Below are positions 20,607-29,845 of a stretch of 64,000 nucleotides of DNA, in pieces (within the stretch, counting starts at the first letter, position 1; each line of letters begins with the position of its first letter). The translations under genes were made by a program, and so were the position numbers. The notes under the pieces are model-generated. The model was not told the origin of the DNA and ran no database searches. It saw only the letters and a list, made by a program, of their open reading frames with translations. Source of the stretch: Phenylobacterium sp. (lineage in GTDB: Bacteria; Pseudomonadota; Alphaproteobacteria; Caulobacterales; Caulobacteraceae). Location: the NCBI GenBank assembly GCA_017991675.1, contig JAGOQB010000009.1, forward strand, positions 33,289-97,288, read 5' to 3'.

Positions 20607-22162
20607 CCCAGCCCGCCCACGAGAAAGTCCTGATCGTCGATTTCGGCAGCCAGGTGACCCAGCTCATCGCCCGCCGGGTACGCGAGAGCGGCGTCTATTG
20701 CGAGATCCACCCCTTCGACAAGATCGACGAGGTGCTGGGTGGCTTCTCGCCGAAGGCGGTAATCCTGTCCGGCGGTCCGGCCAGCGTCCATGAGGACGAG
20801 AGCCCGGCGGTCACCAAGAAGGTCTTCGAGCTCGGCGTGCCGGTGCTGGGCATCTGCTACGGCGAGCAGACCATGTGCGCCGAGCTGGGCGGCCGGGTCG
20901 AGCCGGGCACGACCCGCGAGTTCGGCCGCGCCGAGATCGAGATCGTCAAGGAAAGCCCGCTGCTGGACGGTCTTGGCGGCGTCGGCCATTGCGAGGTGGT
21001 CTGGATGAGCCACGGCGACAAGGTCACGGCCCTGCCGATGGGCTTCGAGGCGGTGGCGGTGTCGGAGGGCTCGCCCTTCGCGGTGATCGCCGACGAGGGC
21101 CGCCGCTACTACGGCATCCAGTTCCATCCCGAAGTGGCGCACACGCCGCGCGGGGCGCTGATGCTGCGCAACTTCACCCACAAGATCGCCGGGCTTAAGG
21201 GCGACTGGACCATGGCGGCGTTCCGCCAGGAGATGGTCCAGAAGATCCGCGACCAGGTGGGCGAGGGCAAGGTGATCTGCGGCCTGTCGGGAGGGGTCGA
21301 TAGCTCGGTGGCCGCGGTGCTGATCCACGAGGCGATCGGCGACCAGCTGACCTGCGTGTTCGTCGACACCGGCCTGCTGCGCAAGGACGAGGCCACCCAG
21401 GTGGTGACCATGTTCCGCGATCACTACAACATTCCGCTCGTACACGTTGACGCCGGTGACCTTTTCCTCGGCGAGCTTGCCGGAGTTTCCGACCCGGAGA
21501 CCAAGCGCAAGACCATCGGCAAGCTGTTCATCGACGTCTTCGACAAGGAAGCGGCCAAGATCGACGGCGCGAATTTCCTGGCCCAGGGCACGCTCTATCC
21601 GGACGTGATCGAGAGCGTCTCGGCGCGGGGCGGGCCGTCGGCTGTGATCAAGAGCCACCACAATGTCGGCGGCCTGCCCGACTACATGAAGCTCAAGCTG
21701 GTCGAGCCGCTGCGCGAACTGTTCAAGGACGAGGTGCGGGTGCTGGGCGTCGAACTGGGCCTGCCGCCGCAGTTCGTCGGCCGCCACCCGTTCCCTGGCC
21801 CCGGTTTGGCCATCCGCATCCCGGGCGAGATCACCCGGGAAAAGGTGGCCGTCCTGCAGCAGGCCGACGCCATCTACCTTGAGGAAATCCGCAAGGCCGG
21901 GCTCTATGACAGCATCTGGCAGGCGTTCGCCGTCTTGCTGCCGGTTAAGACGGTAGGGGTGATGGGCGACGCCCGCACCTACGAGGACGTCCTGGCCCTG
22001 CGGGCGGTCACCTCGACCGACGGGATGACTGCGGATTTCTTTGAATTTCCTTGGGAAATCCTCGGTCGCTGCGCCACGCGGATCATCAACGAGGTGCGCG
22101 GCGTCAACCGCGTGGTCTACGACGTGACCTCCAAGCCGCCCGGCACGATCGAGTGGGAATAG
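20603..22162 (+). CDS. guaA: GMP synthase (glutamine-hydrolysing)
   Basis: Amidates XMP to GMP with glutamine and ATP, completing the step after GuaB. The 519-residue protein has the class I glutamine amidotransferase domain (about 8-200) with nucleophile Cys85 in GICYGEQTM and the His/Glu pair in QFHPEV. The ATP-pyrophosphatase domain with P-loop [10 protein letters not shown] follows, and the C-terminal dimerisation domain ends [10 protein letters not shown] prefer ATG 20603, which makes an ATGA overlap with rsmB; an in-frame ATG at 20591 is possible. Confidence 0.97.
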   Translation: MTQPAHEKVLIVDFGSQVTQLIARRVRESGVYCEIHPFDKIDEVLGGFSPKAVILSGGPASVHEDESPAVTKKVFELGVPVLGICYGEQTMCAELGGRVEPGTTREFGRAEIEIVKESPLLDGLGGVGHCEVVWMSHGDKVTALPMGFEAVAVSEGSPFAVIADEGRRYYGIQFHPEVAHTPRGALMLRNFTHKIAGLKGDWTMAAFRQEMVQKIRDQVGEGKVICGLSGGVDSSVAAVLIHEAIGDQLTCVFVDTGLLRKDEATQVVTMFRDHYNIPLVHVDAGDLFLGELAGVSDPETKRKTIGKLFIDVFDKEAAKIDGANFLAQGTLYPDVIESVSARGGPSAVIKSHHNVGGLPDYMKLKLVEPLRELFKDEVRVLGVELGLPPQFVGRHPFPGPGLAIRIPGEITREKVAVLQQADAIYLEEIRKAGLYDSIWQAFAVLLPVKTVGVMGDARTYEDVLALRAVTSTDGMTADFFEFPWEILGRCATRIINEVRGVNRVVYDVTSKPPGTIEWE

Positions 22163-22207
22163 GGCGCTAGCGGCAGGTTTAGCCCGCCGCCTTCCACAAA
22201 GGCGCCG

Positions 22208-24394
22208 TCAGTCGCGTCTCGACCAGGTGGAGAGGACGACCTCGCGCTCGGCCTGGTCGTCGTTCCGAAGGGTCAGCGTCCAGGTTCCCTCCGCGACCGG
22301 CCGTTCGGCGTAGATGGACCGAAAGAGCTGGCTGGCCGCTGGAGTGTCCTTGAGGCTCTCGCCGATGACCGCGCCCTTCTCGTCGCTCACGCTCGCCGAG
22401 ATCGTGCTGGCGGCGATGAAGGTCATGCCGAAGTCGCGGGCCTGCTTGACCGGGATTTCGAACTTCAGGGTCTGGCCGGGGGCGAGCTTCACGATCTTCG
22501 AGAAATCGGGCGTGAAGGCGTCGGTCTCCGCAGCAGCAGCGGCGTCGAGGCCGAAGGCGCCGGCGGCGAGCGCCGAGAGCTCGATGGGCTTCTGCTTGGC
22601 CGGTCCGAGGGCGACCCGCGGCTTGACGAACGACGTGAAGACCTCGGCGGTCGCCATGTTGATATGCAGCACGCTCTGCTGCTCGGTGTCGGTGATCGCC
22701 CAGGTCGCGGAGGGGACGGTGACGACCCCGTCGTTCTCGTTGAACATGTAGCAGACGGCCGGCAGGGGATTGCCCGCCAGGATCGAGAACTCCACGCCCT
22801 TGCGCTCGGTGTGAACCGCGTTGAACTGCGCGACCACACTCGGCCGCAGTTCGCGCAGGGCGTCCATCGAGCGGCCGGCGGTCTCCAGCGGCGCGCTGAT
22901 GATGTCGGCGCAGCGGCTGCCCATGTTGGGGGTGCCGAGCATCACCAGATGGGCGACCTGCGGCTTGCCGTCCGGATAGCTCGGCATGGTCGCGTGGATG
23001 TAGCGCCGGCTGATCAGCCCGCCCATCGAGTGGGCGACGAGGTCGACGTGCCAGGCGTTGCGGTCCTGCTGGGCGTACTTAACGTAGAGACCGAGTTCGA
23101 TGGCGTTCTGGACGATGGTGTTGGTCGGTGCGGTGTTGGTGAGGTGTTCGCCGGTGCTCATCCGGCCATGCTCCGGCTTCTGTCCCACCGGGAAGGCCTT
23201 CCAGTCGTAGGAATGGCTGGTGGTCAGAATGTTCTGCCAGACTTCCCAAGCTTGCCAGTTCGACCATAGGCCGTGGACCAGGACGACCGGCTTGGGCGCG
23301 ACCTTCAGGTTGTAGGTCTTGTCGTCGACCTTCTTCCCGGAGTCTTCGAGTTCCGTCCTGATGCGCTGGATCAGGCGAGGGCGGCCGTCGTCGTACCAGG
23401 CGTAGCCCGAGGAATCCCACTTGAACGCCACCTCGCGCTGTTCGCCGGCCGGGACGTTGACCGTGAGCTCCTCGATCAGGCCATCGGGCTTGGCGCCGTC
23501 CCACTTGTCGCCCTTGTAGGTCTCGCGGAACTTGATCGTCGCCGATTTCTCCTCGGGGCCGTCATTGGCGACGAGCGCCGTGATCCGGACGATGTTGCCG
23601 TCGGTCGTGCCCCGCTGCTCGACGATCTCCTGCCAGGCCTCCCAGGTGGGGAATTTCATGTCCTCGAACTTAACGTCGACCAGCCGCAGGTCGCCGCCGC
23701 AGCGGCGCAGGCTCCAGCGCAGCGTCTCGGTCACGCCATAGGCCGAGACCGAGTAACTGCCGGCCAATTGGTCGGGATCGGACTTCGAAACGCGATCTGC
23801 GCCGCTGCTGCCGAAGGTATAGCCGTTGATCGTCGTCGGCATGTCGGCGATCGACTGGTTCGCGCCCTGTTTGGCCGTGCATTGGCCGCTGTAGCTCGAT
23901 GAGTTCGAGCCCGACACGGTCCCTTGGATGTCGGGCAGACCGACGCTGACGCGATAGGTTCCGTCGGAATCCAGGCCGACATGCACGTTCGCCTCCAGCC
24001 CCGCGCCGTTTCCTCGGGTCTCGGTCTTGCTGACGAAGCTGCCGGACATGGCGCGCGGGGTGCGCTCGTGGGGACAGATGTACCGGTCCTGGGCGGACTT
24101 GGTTTCGGTCGAGACCGACGTCAGGCTGATGTTGGCCTTGCCGAGGCTGTAGTCAGCCTCAGGCGCCGGGCGGACCGAGACCTGGGCGGCATAGTTGTAG
24201 GTCATCGACCAGTTGGTCGTCTCCGTACCCTTGCCCGTGACGCGCTGCTCGGTCTTGGCGTCGCTGTTGGCTTGGTTGCGCGTGTACTGGATCGTTCCGG
24301 CCCATCCGCTCGAGCATTGTGCGGCTTCGGCGGCCAGCGGGATGGCTGTCGACGACAGCAACGATGCGATTGCGAGGGCCGGCAAGATACGCAA
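22208..24394 (-). CDS. Secreted alpha/beta-hydrolase (lipase/esterase-like) with large N-terminal region
   Basis: 728-residue exported protein. The signal peptide (about 1-25, LLSSTAIPLAAEAA) starts at a TTG supported by GGAGAAG about 5 bases upstream. Residues about 26-360 form a beta-rich region I do not recognise, with cysteines in AAQCSSGW, YICPHE, SGQCTAK and RRCGGDL. Then comes a lipase-type alpha/beta-hydrolase domain with oxyanion motif VVLVHGLWSNW, nucleophile motif AHSMGGL and the late NENDGVV region that could supply the acid. The C-terminal about 130 residues resemble a pre-peptidase-like beta domain. Substrate is unknown. It converges with guaA. Confidence 0.82.
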   Translation of the reverse strand: MRILPALAIASLLSSTAIPLAAEAAQCSSGWAGTIQYTRNQANSDAKTEQRVTGKGTETTNWSMTYNYAAQVSVRPAPEADYSLGKANISLTSVSTETKSAQDRYICPHERTPRAMSGSFVSKTETRGNGAGLEANVHVGLDSDGTYRVSVGLPDIQGTVSGSNSSSYSGQCTAKQGANQSIADMPTTINGYTFGSSGADRVSKSDPDQLAGSYSVSAYGVTETLRWSLRRCGGDLRLVDVKFEDMKFPTWEAWQEIVEQRGTTDGNIVRITALVANDGPEEKSATIKFRETYKGDKWDGAKPDGLIEELTVNVPAGEQREVAFKWDSSGYAWYDDGRPRLIQRIRTELEDSGKKVDDKTYNLKVAPKPVVLVHGLWSNWQAWEVWQNILTTSHSYDWKAFPVGQKPEHGRMSTGEHLTNTAPTNTIVQNAIELGLYVKYAQQDRNAWHVDLVAHSMGGLISRRYIHATMPSYPDGKPQVAHLVMLGTPNMGSRCADIISAPLETAGRSMDALRELRPSVVAQFNAVHTERKGVEFSILAGNPLPAVCYMFNENDGVVTVPSATWAITDTEQQSVLHINMATAEVFTSFVKPRVALGPAKQKPIELSALAAGAFGLDAAAAAETDAFTPDFSKIVKLAPGQTLKFEIPVKQARDFGMTFIAASTISASVSDEKGAVIGESLKDTPAASQLFRSIYAERPVAEGTWTLTLRNDDQAEREVVLSTWSRRD

Positions 24395-24523
24395 GGTGCT
24401 TCTCCAGGTTTCCGTATCCGCCGCATCGCGCAGGCGGCGTGGAAGCTGAAGCGGCGTTCTACGAACCGGGCGATCGAGAGGACGAAACCGCCCAGCGCCG
24501 ACGAATGCGGGGTGAAGCCGCGG

Positions 24524-24545
24524 GCCTGCGGTTCAGCCCGCAGGC
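24524..24545 (-). terminator. Hairpin at the 3' end of the Lrp gene (possible terminator)
   Basis: GCCTGCGG, loop TTCAGC, CCGCAGGC: a perfect 8-bp stem that contains the Lrp stop codon. No T-tract follows on the minus strand, so rho-independent termination is uncertain. The remaining bases to the lipase start (24395-24523) hold no gene I can support. Confidence 0.35.
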
Positions 24546-25009
24546 TTGCGGCGGGCAGGTCGATGCTGGAGGACGTTGCGCATCGCCAGGCTGGAGTGGA
24601 TGCGCGCCACGCCCGGAAGCCGCGAGAGGATGTCGGTGTGGATGGCCTCGTAGTCGGCCGTGCTGGCGCCCGAGACCCGCAGGATATAGTCGACGTCGCC
24701 GGTCATCAGGTAGCACTCCTCGATCTCGGGGTGCTCGCGCACGGCCGCCTCGAAGCGGCGCAGGTATTCCTCGGTCTGCTTCTCGAGCGTCAGCCGCACG
24801 ATGGCGATGATCCGGTCCTCGGTGTCGGGCGCAGCGACGATGGCCGTGTAGCCCCGGATGACGCCGCGTTCCTCCAGCATACGGATGCGGCGCAGGCAGG
24901 CGGAGGCCGAGAGGCCGACCTCGGCCGCCAGTTCGCTGTTGGGCCGGCGGCCATCCAGGCGCAGGAGCCGGATCAGACTGCGGTCGGTGTCGTCGAGCGA
25001 GATAGTCAT
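24533..25009 (-). CDS. Lrp/AsnC family regulator of the D-alanine catabolic operon
   Basis: 158-residue feast/famine regulator. It has an N-terminal helix-turn-helix (LDDTDRSLIRLLRLDGRRPNSELA outline, recognition helix LSASACLRRIRMLEERGVI) and a C-terminal RAM effector domain with ECYLMTGDVDYILRV. It is divergent from alr-dadA-ridA across 125 bp that contain a perfect inverted repeat. The context equals DadR-type regulators that respond to alanine. Lrp proteins usually also control themselves; the shared intergenic region fits that. Confidence 0.9.
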   Translation of the reverse strand: MTISLDDTDRSLIRLLRLDGRRPNSELAAEVGLSASACLRRIRMLEERGVIRGYTAIVAAPDTEDRIIAIVRLTLEKQTEEYLRRFEAAVREHPEIEECYLMTGDVDYILRVSGASTADYEAIHTDILSRLPGVARIHSSLAMRNVLQHRPARRKPAG

Positions 25010-25050
25010 ATCTTGCGTTCTTGTGCGGAGGACGTGCGAATTTGCGCATC

Positions 25051-25071
25051 TTGTCGTCGATCATACGACAA
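25051..25071. promoter_or_regulatory. Inverted repeat TTGTCGT-N7-ACGACAA, candidate Lrp-family operator
   Basis: A perfect 7-bp-arm inverted repeat of 21 bp lies midway between the divergent Lrp gene (start 25009) and alr (start 25135). Lrp/AsnC dimers bind roughly 15-21-bp dyads of this kind near their own genes. A partial second dyad around 25035-25048 (TGCGAATTTGCGCA) may be another site. Confidence 0.6.
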
Positions 25072-25134
25072 TGAGGCGAAACGTTCGAATTATCTTCGAG
25101 TAGCCTTGGCTGCGCCGACGCAGGGGAGGCGAAG

Positions 25135-26274
25135 ATGGCCGATTTCGAAGATCCGGCAGAGGCCCTGGCGGGCGGGCGCCTGACCATCGACCTCGCCGCG
25201 TTGCGCGCCAACTACCAGATGATTGCCGACCGCGCCGGGCCGGCTCGGGCCGCCGCGGTCGTGAAGGCCGACGCCTACGGCCTGGGCGCCGAACAGGTCG
25301 CGGGTGCGTTGGCGCAGGCCGGTTGCCGCGACTTCTTCGTGGCCGTGATCACTGAGGCCTTGGAACTGGCCCCGAAACTGCCGGCCGACGCGCGCGTCTA
25401 TGTGCTCAACGGCTTGCCGCCGGGCGCTGAGGCGACCTGCGCCGCCGCCGGCGTCGTGCCGGTGCTGAACTCGCTGGGCCAGGTGGAACGCTGGCGGGCC
25501 GAGGCGCGGCGGCGCGGCGTGCGCCTGCCGGCGGTGATCCAGGTCGACAGCGGCATGTCGCGGCTGGGACTGGCGGCGAGCGATATCGATCAGTTGGCGC
25601 CGGGCCTGGCCGACGATGTCGAGGTCGTGCTGGTGATGAGCCATCTCGCGTGCGGCGACACCCCGATCGCGGCGGCGAACCAGGAGCAACTGGCGCGCTT
25701 CGAGGCGCTGGCTGACCGGATCGGGCCCCAGATTCCGCGTTCGCTGGCCAACTCGGCGGGCGTGTTCATCGCGCCGGAGTTCCGCCAGGACCTCGTGCGG
25801 CCGGGACTGGCGCTCTATGGCGCGGCGCCGATCGAGGGCGCGGCGAGCTCGGTACGGCCGGTCGTGCGGCTGGAGGCGCGGGTGATCCAGCTGCGGGTCA
25901 TCGAGGCCGGCGCGGGCGTCGGCTATGGCCTGACCTATGTGGCGAAGGCGCGCCGGCGACTGGCGACGGTCAGCGTCGGCTATGCGGACGGCTGGCCGCG
26001 GCGGCTGGGCGGTCGGGCGGCCGCCTATCTGGGCGATGTGCGCCTGCCGATCGTCGGCCGGGTGTCGATGGACAGCATGACCCTGGACGTCAGCGCCCTG
26101 CCCGAAGGCATGCTGGACGAGGGCGATTTCGTCGAGCTGCTCGGACCGCACCAATCGCTGGAGGCGGTCGCGGCGGCGGCAGAGACGATCGCCTATGAAA
26201 TCCTGACCGGGCTGGGCCGGCGCTTTGCGCGCACCTACCTGACCCAAGAGGCGCGCGTGGAGATCGACGCATGA
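25135..26274 (+). CDS. dadX: Alanine racemase, catabolic type (DadX-like)
   Basis: PLP enzyme interconverting L- and D-alanine. The 379-residue protein has the PLP lysine Lys44 in [11 protein letters not shown], and the second catalytic tyrosine lies in the C-terminal domain near [22 protein letters not shown] matches the family. The start is backed by GGGAGG 6 bases upstream. It overlaps dadA (ATGA) and is followed by ridA, so it most likely serves alanine breakdown: racemase makes D-alanine for DadA. A second alanine racemase gene is at 43683-44774 beside dnaB and is the better candidate for cell-wall supply. Confidence 0.93.
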   Translation: MADFEDPAEALAGGRLTIDLAALRANYQMIADRAGPARAAAVVKADAYGLGAEQVAGALAQAGCRDFFVAVITEALELAPKLPADARVYVLNGLPPGAEATCAAAGVVPVLNSLGQVERWRAEARRRGVRLPAVIQVDSGMSRLGLAASDIDQLAPGLADDVEVVLVMSHLACGDTPIAAANQEQLARFEALADRIGPQIPRSLANSAGVFIAPEFRQDLVRPGLALYGAAPIEGAASSVRPVVRLEARVIQLRVIEAGAGVGYGLTYVAKARRRLATVSVGYADGWPRRLGGRAAAYLGDVRLPIVGRVSMDSMTLDVSALPEGMLDEGDFVELLGPHQSLEAVAAAAETIAYEILTGLGRRFARTYLTQEARVEIDA

Positions 26275-27527
26275 AGGTGGCAGTCCTGGGCGGCGGGGTG
26301 ATCGGCGTCACGTCCGCCTACTACCTGGCCAAGGCCGGTCACGAGGTGACCGTCATCGAACGTCAGCCGGGGCCGGCGCTCGAGACCAGCTTCGCCAACG
26401 CCGGCGAGATCTCCCCGGGCTACGCCTCGCCCTGGGCGGGGCCTGGCATTCCGGCCAAGGCGGTGAAGTGGCTGCTGATGGAGCATGCGCCGCTGATCCT
26501 GCGGCCCAAACTGGACGCGGCGACCATCGGCTGGCTGCTGTCGGTCCTGCGCAACTGCACGCAGGCGCGCTATGCGCTGAACAAGAGCCGCATGGTCCGG
26601 CTGGCCGAGTACAGCCGCGACCTGCTGATCGCGCTGCGGGCCGACACCGGCATCGCCTATGACGAGCGCAGCCGCGGCACGCTGCAACTGTTCCGGACCC
26701 AGGCGCAGATGGACGGCATCGGCAAGGACGTCGAGGTGCTGAAGTCCTACGGCGTGCCCTATGAGGTGCTGGACGCGGCCGGCTGCGCGGGCGCCGAGCC
26801 GGGCCTGACCAACGCGCTGGAGCCGATCGTCGGCGGCCTGCGGCTGCCGAACGACGAGACCGGCGACTGCTTCAAATTCACCAACGCGCTGGCCGAGCTG
26901 GCCACGGGGCTGGGGGTCGAGTTTCAGTTCGACACCGCCATCGCGGCCTTGCGCAAGGAGGGCGACAGGATCGCCGCCGTGCGGACCAGCCGCGGCGAGG
27001 TCACCGCCGACGCCTTCCTGGTGGCGATGGGCAGCTATTCGCCGGCCTTGGTCGCGCCGTTTGGGATGCGGCTGCCGGTCTATCCGGTGAAGGGCTATTC
27101 GATCACCGCGCCGATCCTCGAGCCCGAGCGCGCGCCGGTCTCGACCCTGCTGGACGAGAGCTACAAGGTGGCGATCACCCGGCTGGGCGACCGCATCCGG
27201 GTCGGCGGCATGGCCGAGATTTCGGGCTTCAACAACGACCTGCACCCGCGCCGGCGGCGCACGCTGGAGCATTCGATGCAGAGCCTGTTCCCCGGCGCGG
27301 GCGACGCGGGGGCAGCGAGCTTCTGGTCGGGCCTGCGGCCGATGACCCCGGACGGCACGCCGGTGGTCGGCGGCACGCCGATCGGCAACCTTTACCTCAA
27401 CACCGGCCACGGCACGCTCGGCTGGACGATGGCCTGCGGATCAGGGCAGGTGATCGCCGACGTGATCAGCGGCGCGCCCTGCGCCATCGACACCCGGGAT
27501 CTGGCGATCTCGCGATATTCAAACTGA
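26271..27527 (+). CDS. dadA: D-amino acid dehydrogenase small subunit DadA
   Basis: FAD enzyme on the inner membrane that oxidises D-alanine to pyruvate and ammonia and passes electrons to the respiratory chain. The 418-residue protein begins with the dinucleotide-binding motif [29 protein letters not shown] and includes [18 protein letters not shown] and, near the end, the FAD-binding [16 protein letters not shown]. It overlaps dadX by 4 bp, and ridA follows after 17 bp. RidA is known to remove the reactive imine/enamine intermediates such enzymes release. Confidence 0.95.
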   Translation: MKVAVLGGGVIGVTSAYYLAKAGHEVTVIERQPGPALETSFANAGEISPGYASPWAGPGIPAKAVKWLLMEHAPLILRPKLDAATIGWLLSVLRNCTQARYALNKSRMVRLAEYSRDLLIALRADTGIAYDERSRGTLQLFRTQAQMDGIGKDVEVLKSYGVPYEVLDAAGCAGAEPGLTNALEPIVGGLRLPNDETGDCFKFTNALAELATGLGVEFQFDTAIAALRKEGDRIAAVRTSRGEVTADAFLVAMGSYSPALVAPFGMRLPVYPVKGYSITAPILEPERAPVSTLLDESYKVAITRLGDRIRVGGMAEISGFNNDLHPRRRRTLEHSMQSLFPGAGDAGAASFWSGLRPMTPDGTPVVGGTPIGNLYLNTGHGTLGWTMACGSGQVIADVISGAPCAIDTRDLAISRYSN

Positions 27528-27544
27528 GAAGGAAGTTTAGCCCC

Positions 27545-27889
27545 ATGGCGATCGAACGCATCGAAGCCGGCCCGCGCATGAGCCAGGCCGTGGTCCACGG
27601 CGACACGGTCTATCTGGCCGGCCAGGTCGGCGCGCCGGGCGAAAGCGTCACCGTCCAGACCCAGGCGGTGCTGGCCCAGATCGAGCGGCTGCTGGCGGCG
27701 ACCGGCAGCGACAAGTCGAAGATCCTGACCGCCACCATCTGGATGGCCGACATGGCCGACTTCGCCGAGATGAACGCGGTGTGGGACAAGTGGGTCGACG
27801 GCAAGGACGCCCCGGCCCGCGCCACCGGCGAGGCCAAGCTGGCGACCCCCGATTACAAGGTCGAGATCATCATCGTCGCGGCCCGCTGA
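27545..27889 (+). CDS. ridA: RidA family enamine/imine deaminase
   Basis: 114-residue trimeric-type RidA protein that hydrolyses reactive 2-aminoacrylate-like intermediates to keto acids. Family features: AVVHGDTVYLAGQVG, and the C-terminal PARATGEAKLATPDYKVEI containing the conserved arginine of active members. AAGGAAG lies about 10 bases before the ATG. It is the last gene of the alr-dadA-ridA operon; a strong terminator follows 19 bp later. The pairing with DadA makes sense because amino-acid dehydrogenases yield imines. Confidence 0.9.
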   Translation: MAIERIEAGPRMSQAVVHGDTVYLAGQVGAPGESVTVQTQAVLAQIERLLAATGSDKSKILTATIWMADMADFAEMNAVWDKWVDGKDAPARATGEAKLATPDYKVEIIIVAAR

Positions 27890-27908
27890 GGCGCGCGCGC
27901 ATCGACGC

Positions 27909-27943
27909 AAAAGGCCCGGCGGATTCGCCGGGCCTTTTCTTTT
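27909..27943 (+). terminator. Rho-independent terminator of the alr-dadA-ridA operon
   Basis: A 13-bp perfect stem (27909-27921 with 27926-27938), a GATT loop and a following TTTTCTTTT tract. The left arm starts with AAAA, so the element could also act on the opposite strand. Confidence 0.9.
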
Positions 27944-27998
27944 GCGCGCCGGCCGAGTGCAGCTAAGTCAGAGTTCAACCACGAAGCGGATTCGAACG

Positions 27999-28346
27999 AT
28001 GAGCACCACGATCTACGGCATCAAGGCGTGCGACACGATGAAGAAGGCGCGCACCTGGCTCGACGGTCACGGCGTGAGCTACGCCTTCCACGACTACAAG
28101 GCGGTCGGGATCGACCGCGCCAGCCTGGAGCGCTGGGCCGGCCAGGTCGGCTGGGAAGTGCTGCTGAACCGCTCGGGCACGACGTTCCGCAAGCTGGCCG
28201 ACGCCGACAAGACGGGTCTGGACCAGGACAAGGCCATCGCGCTGATGCTGGCCCAGCCCTCGATGATCAAGCGCCCGGTGCTGGACGCGGGCGGCGAGCT
28301 GTTGGTGGGCTTCAAACCCGACGCTTACGCAGCGAAGTTCAGCTAG
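27999..28346 (+). CDS. Spx/ArsC family reductase (YffB-like)
   Basis: 115-residue thioredoxin-fold protein of the ArsC/Spx/YffB family. It starts MSTTIYGIKACDTMKKARTWL with a single N-terminal cysteine (Cys11) and has the family block LLNRSGTTFRKL and MIKRPVLD. YffB-like proteins are related to arsenate reductases but their substrate is mostly unknown; no arsenic genes are nearby. An in-frame start at 27942 would lie in the terminator tail, so the ATG at 27999 is chosen. It is a single gene after the ridA terminator, so it needs its own promoter. Confidence 0.88.
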   Translation: MSTTIYGIKACDTMKKARTWLDGHGVSYAFHDYKAVGIDRASLERWAGQVGWEVLLNRSGTTFRKLADADKTGLDQDKAIALMLAQPSMIKRPVLDAGGELLVGFKPDAYAAKFS

Positions 28347-28373
28347 GCTGAAGTCTGGGGGCGTTCTTCAGCC
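28346..28373 (+). terminator. Hairpin after the Spx/ArsC-like gene (weak terminator candidate)
   Basis: GGCTGAAG, a 12-nt loop, CTTCAGCC: a perfect 8-bp stem starting at the last base of the stop codon. A second short inverted repeat CATGAA-N6-TTCATG follows at 28376-28393. No T-tract, so the role is uncertain. Confidence 0.35.
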
Positions 28374-28483
28374 AACATGAAGAACATTTCATGCGCCCGC
28401 CTGCATCCGTACGCTTAGGCCGGCGCCTCTTCCCATCAGAACGGGGCCGATGAGCCACCCGCACTGAGAGAAGGAAGAACACA

Positions 28484-28855
28484 ATGGAAGGCATCCTGGT
28501 CCCGCTGGGGTTCTTCGCCATGGTCGCCGCGATCGTGATCGTGCCGCGATACCTGAAGAGCCTGGAGCGTCAGAAGCTGCAGGACACGCTGCGCGCTTCG
28601 ATCGAGAAGGGGGCCGAGCTGCCGCCCGAGGTCGTCCAGGCGCTGACGAGCGACGTTAAGGCGCCGCCCTCGCCCTATCGCGACATGCGCGCGGGGATCA
28701 TCTGGCTGGGCGTGGCGGTCGGCTTCGCGGCGTTGGGGGCGGCGGTGTCGATCGAGGAGCCGGACGCGCTTTATCCGATGCTGGGCGTGGCGGCGTTCCC
28801 CGGCTTCATCGGCCTGGCGCTGATCGCGCTGTCGTTCATCTCCCGCGGCAAGTAG
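28484..28855 (+). CDS. Small membrane protein, DUF6249-like
   Basis: 123-residue protein with an N-terminal membrane helix (about 3-20, ILVPLGFFAMVAAIVIVP), a charged middle part (KSLERQKLQDTLRASIEKG, ELPPEVVQAL) and two C-terminal hydrophobic segments. This layout matches the DUF6249 family of unknown function. GAGAAGGAAG lies before the ATG. The ECF sigma gene follows after 30 bp and then a second membrane protein, so the three may form one regulatory unit. Confidence 0.7.
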   Translation: MEGILVPLGFFAMVAAIVIVPRYLKSLERQKLQDTLRASIEKGAELPPEVVQALTSDVKAPPSPYRDMRAGIIWLGVAVGFAALGAAVSIEEPDALYPMLGVAAFPGFIGLALIALSFISRGK

Positions 28856-28885
28856 CCGGTAAAGGGGAGGGGAAAGCCCACGACG

Positions 28886-29470
28886 ATGTCGGGCTCTCAA
28901 AACACCAGGCACGCAAGCGCCCACGACGTGGAACTGGCCGCCCTGGCCGCCGCGGGCGACCGCGCGGCCTTTGGCGAGCTGGTCCGCCGGCACGGGTCGG
29001 CGGTGCGCGGCCTGCTGCGCCGCATGGGCGCGCCGCCGGCCGAGGCCGACGACGTGGCGCAGGACGCGTTCCTGGCCGCCTTCGAGCGGATCGGCGAGTT
29101 CCGCGGCCAGGGAACGTTCGTCGCCTGGGTCCGCAAGATCGCCGCGCGGGCCTATCTGCGCCGCCTGCAGCGCGAGCGGCGGATCGCGGCGTTGAGCGCG
29201 GCCGGCGACGACGGCGGGGAAGCCGCCACGACGCCCGACGCCGCGGGCCGAATGGATCTGGACGACGCCCTGCGGGGGCTCGGCGCGGCGGAGCGGATCT
29301 GCGTGTCGATGTGCTACGGCGCGGGGCTGTCCCACGCGGAGGCCGCCGACGCCTTGAATCTGCCGCTTGGAACGGTCAAGTCCCATGTCAAACGTGGTCT
29401 GGAGAAGCTCAGAGCGCGACTGGCGCCGGCCGACGGCGCTCCGTTGGAAGGGAGGCGTGGCAATGGCTGA
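28886..29470 (+). CDS. ECF-type RNA polymerase sigma factor
   Basis: 194-residue extracytoplasmic-function sigma factor. Region 2 spans about 15-85 (GDRAAFGELVRRHG, EADDVAQDAFLAAFERI, TFVAWVRKIAARAYLRR) and region 4 about 125-180 (LGAAERICVSMCYGAGLSHAEAADAL and LPLGTVKSHVKRGLEKLR). No typical zinc-binding anti-sigma gene is adjacent; instead its 3' end overlaps by 8 bp a gene for a two-helix membrane protein that might hold it at the membrane. The signal it responds to is unknown. Confidence 0.92.
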   Translation: MSGSQNTRHASAHDVELAALAAAGDRAAFGELVRRHGSAVRGLLRRMGAPPAEADDVAQDAFLAAFERIGEFRGQGTFVAWVRKIAARAYLRRLQRERRIAALSAAGDDGGEAATTPDAAGRMDLDDALRGLGAAERICVSMCYGAGLSHAEAADALNLPLGTVKSHVKRGLEKLRARLAPADGAPLEGRRGNG

Positions 29471-29843
29471 GCTCGAATTCGAGCGGCGTCTGGAACGCCT
29501 CTTCGCCGAACCGCCGGCCTTCTCGGACGAGAAGGCTTTCGCCGTTTCGGTGGAGCGCAAGCTGAACCGCGGCTGGAACATCCGTCGTTGGACGATCGGG
29601 GCCGCGGGCCTGGCCGGCGGCGTCATCGGCGCCAGCCAGCTGATCATGTCGAACTTCGTGCATCAGGTCGAAAGCGCGTCGGAAGGCTCCACCCGCCTGC
29701 TGCAGGCCGGGGTGCAGCAATTGGCGCCGCGCTCGGATCTGCTTGCGGCGCTGCCGGCCGGCTCATCCGTGGTATGGATCGCCAGCGGAATGGCGGTGCT
29801 CGCCATCGGCTTCGTGGTGACCCGAGTGTTCGAGGAGTTCTAG
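29463..29843 (+). CDS. Hypothetical membrane protein coupled to the ECF sigma gene
   Basis: 126-residue protein with a cytoplasmic-looking charged N-terminus ([24 protein letters not shown]) and two membrane helices (about 45-65 [18 protein letters not shown], and about 101-121 [18 protein letters not shown]) separated by a short loop. ATG 29463 follows GGGAGG by about 8 bases and overlaps the sigma stop by 8 bp; GTG 29457 is an alternative. By position it could be the anti-sigma factor, but no known anti-sigma motif (HxxxCxxC) is seen. panB starts 2 bp after it. Confidence 0.7.
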   Translation: MAELEFERRLERLFAEPPAFSDEKAFAVSVERKLNRGWNIRRWTIGAAGLAGGVIGASQLIMSNFVHQVESASEGSTRLLQAGVQQLAPRSDLLAALPAGSSVVWIASGMAVLAIGFVVTRVFEEF

Positions 29844-29845
29844 CC

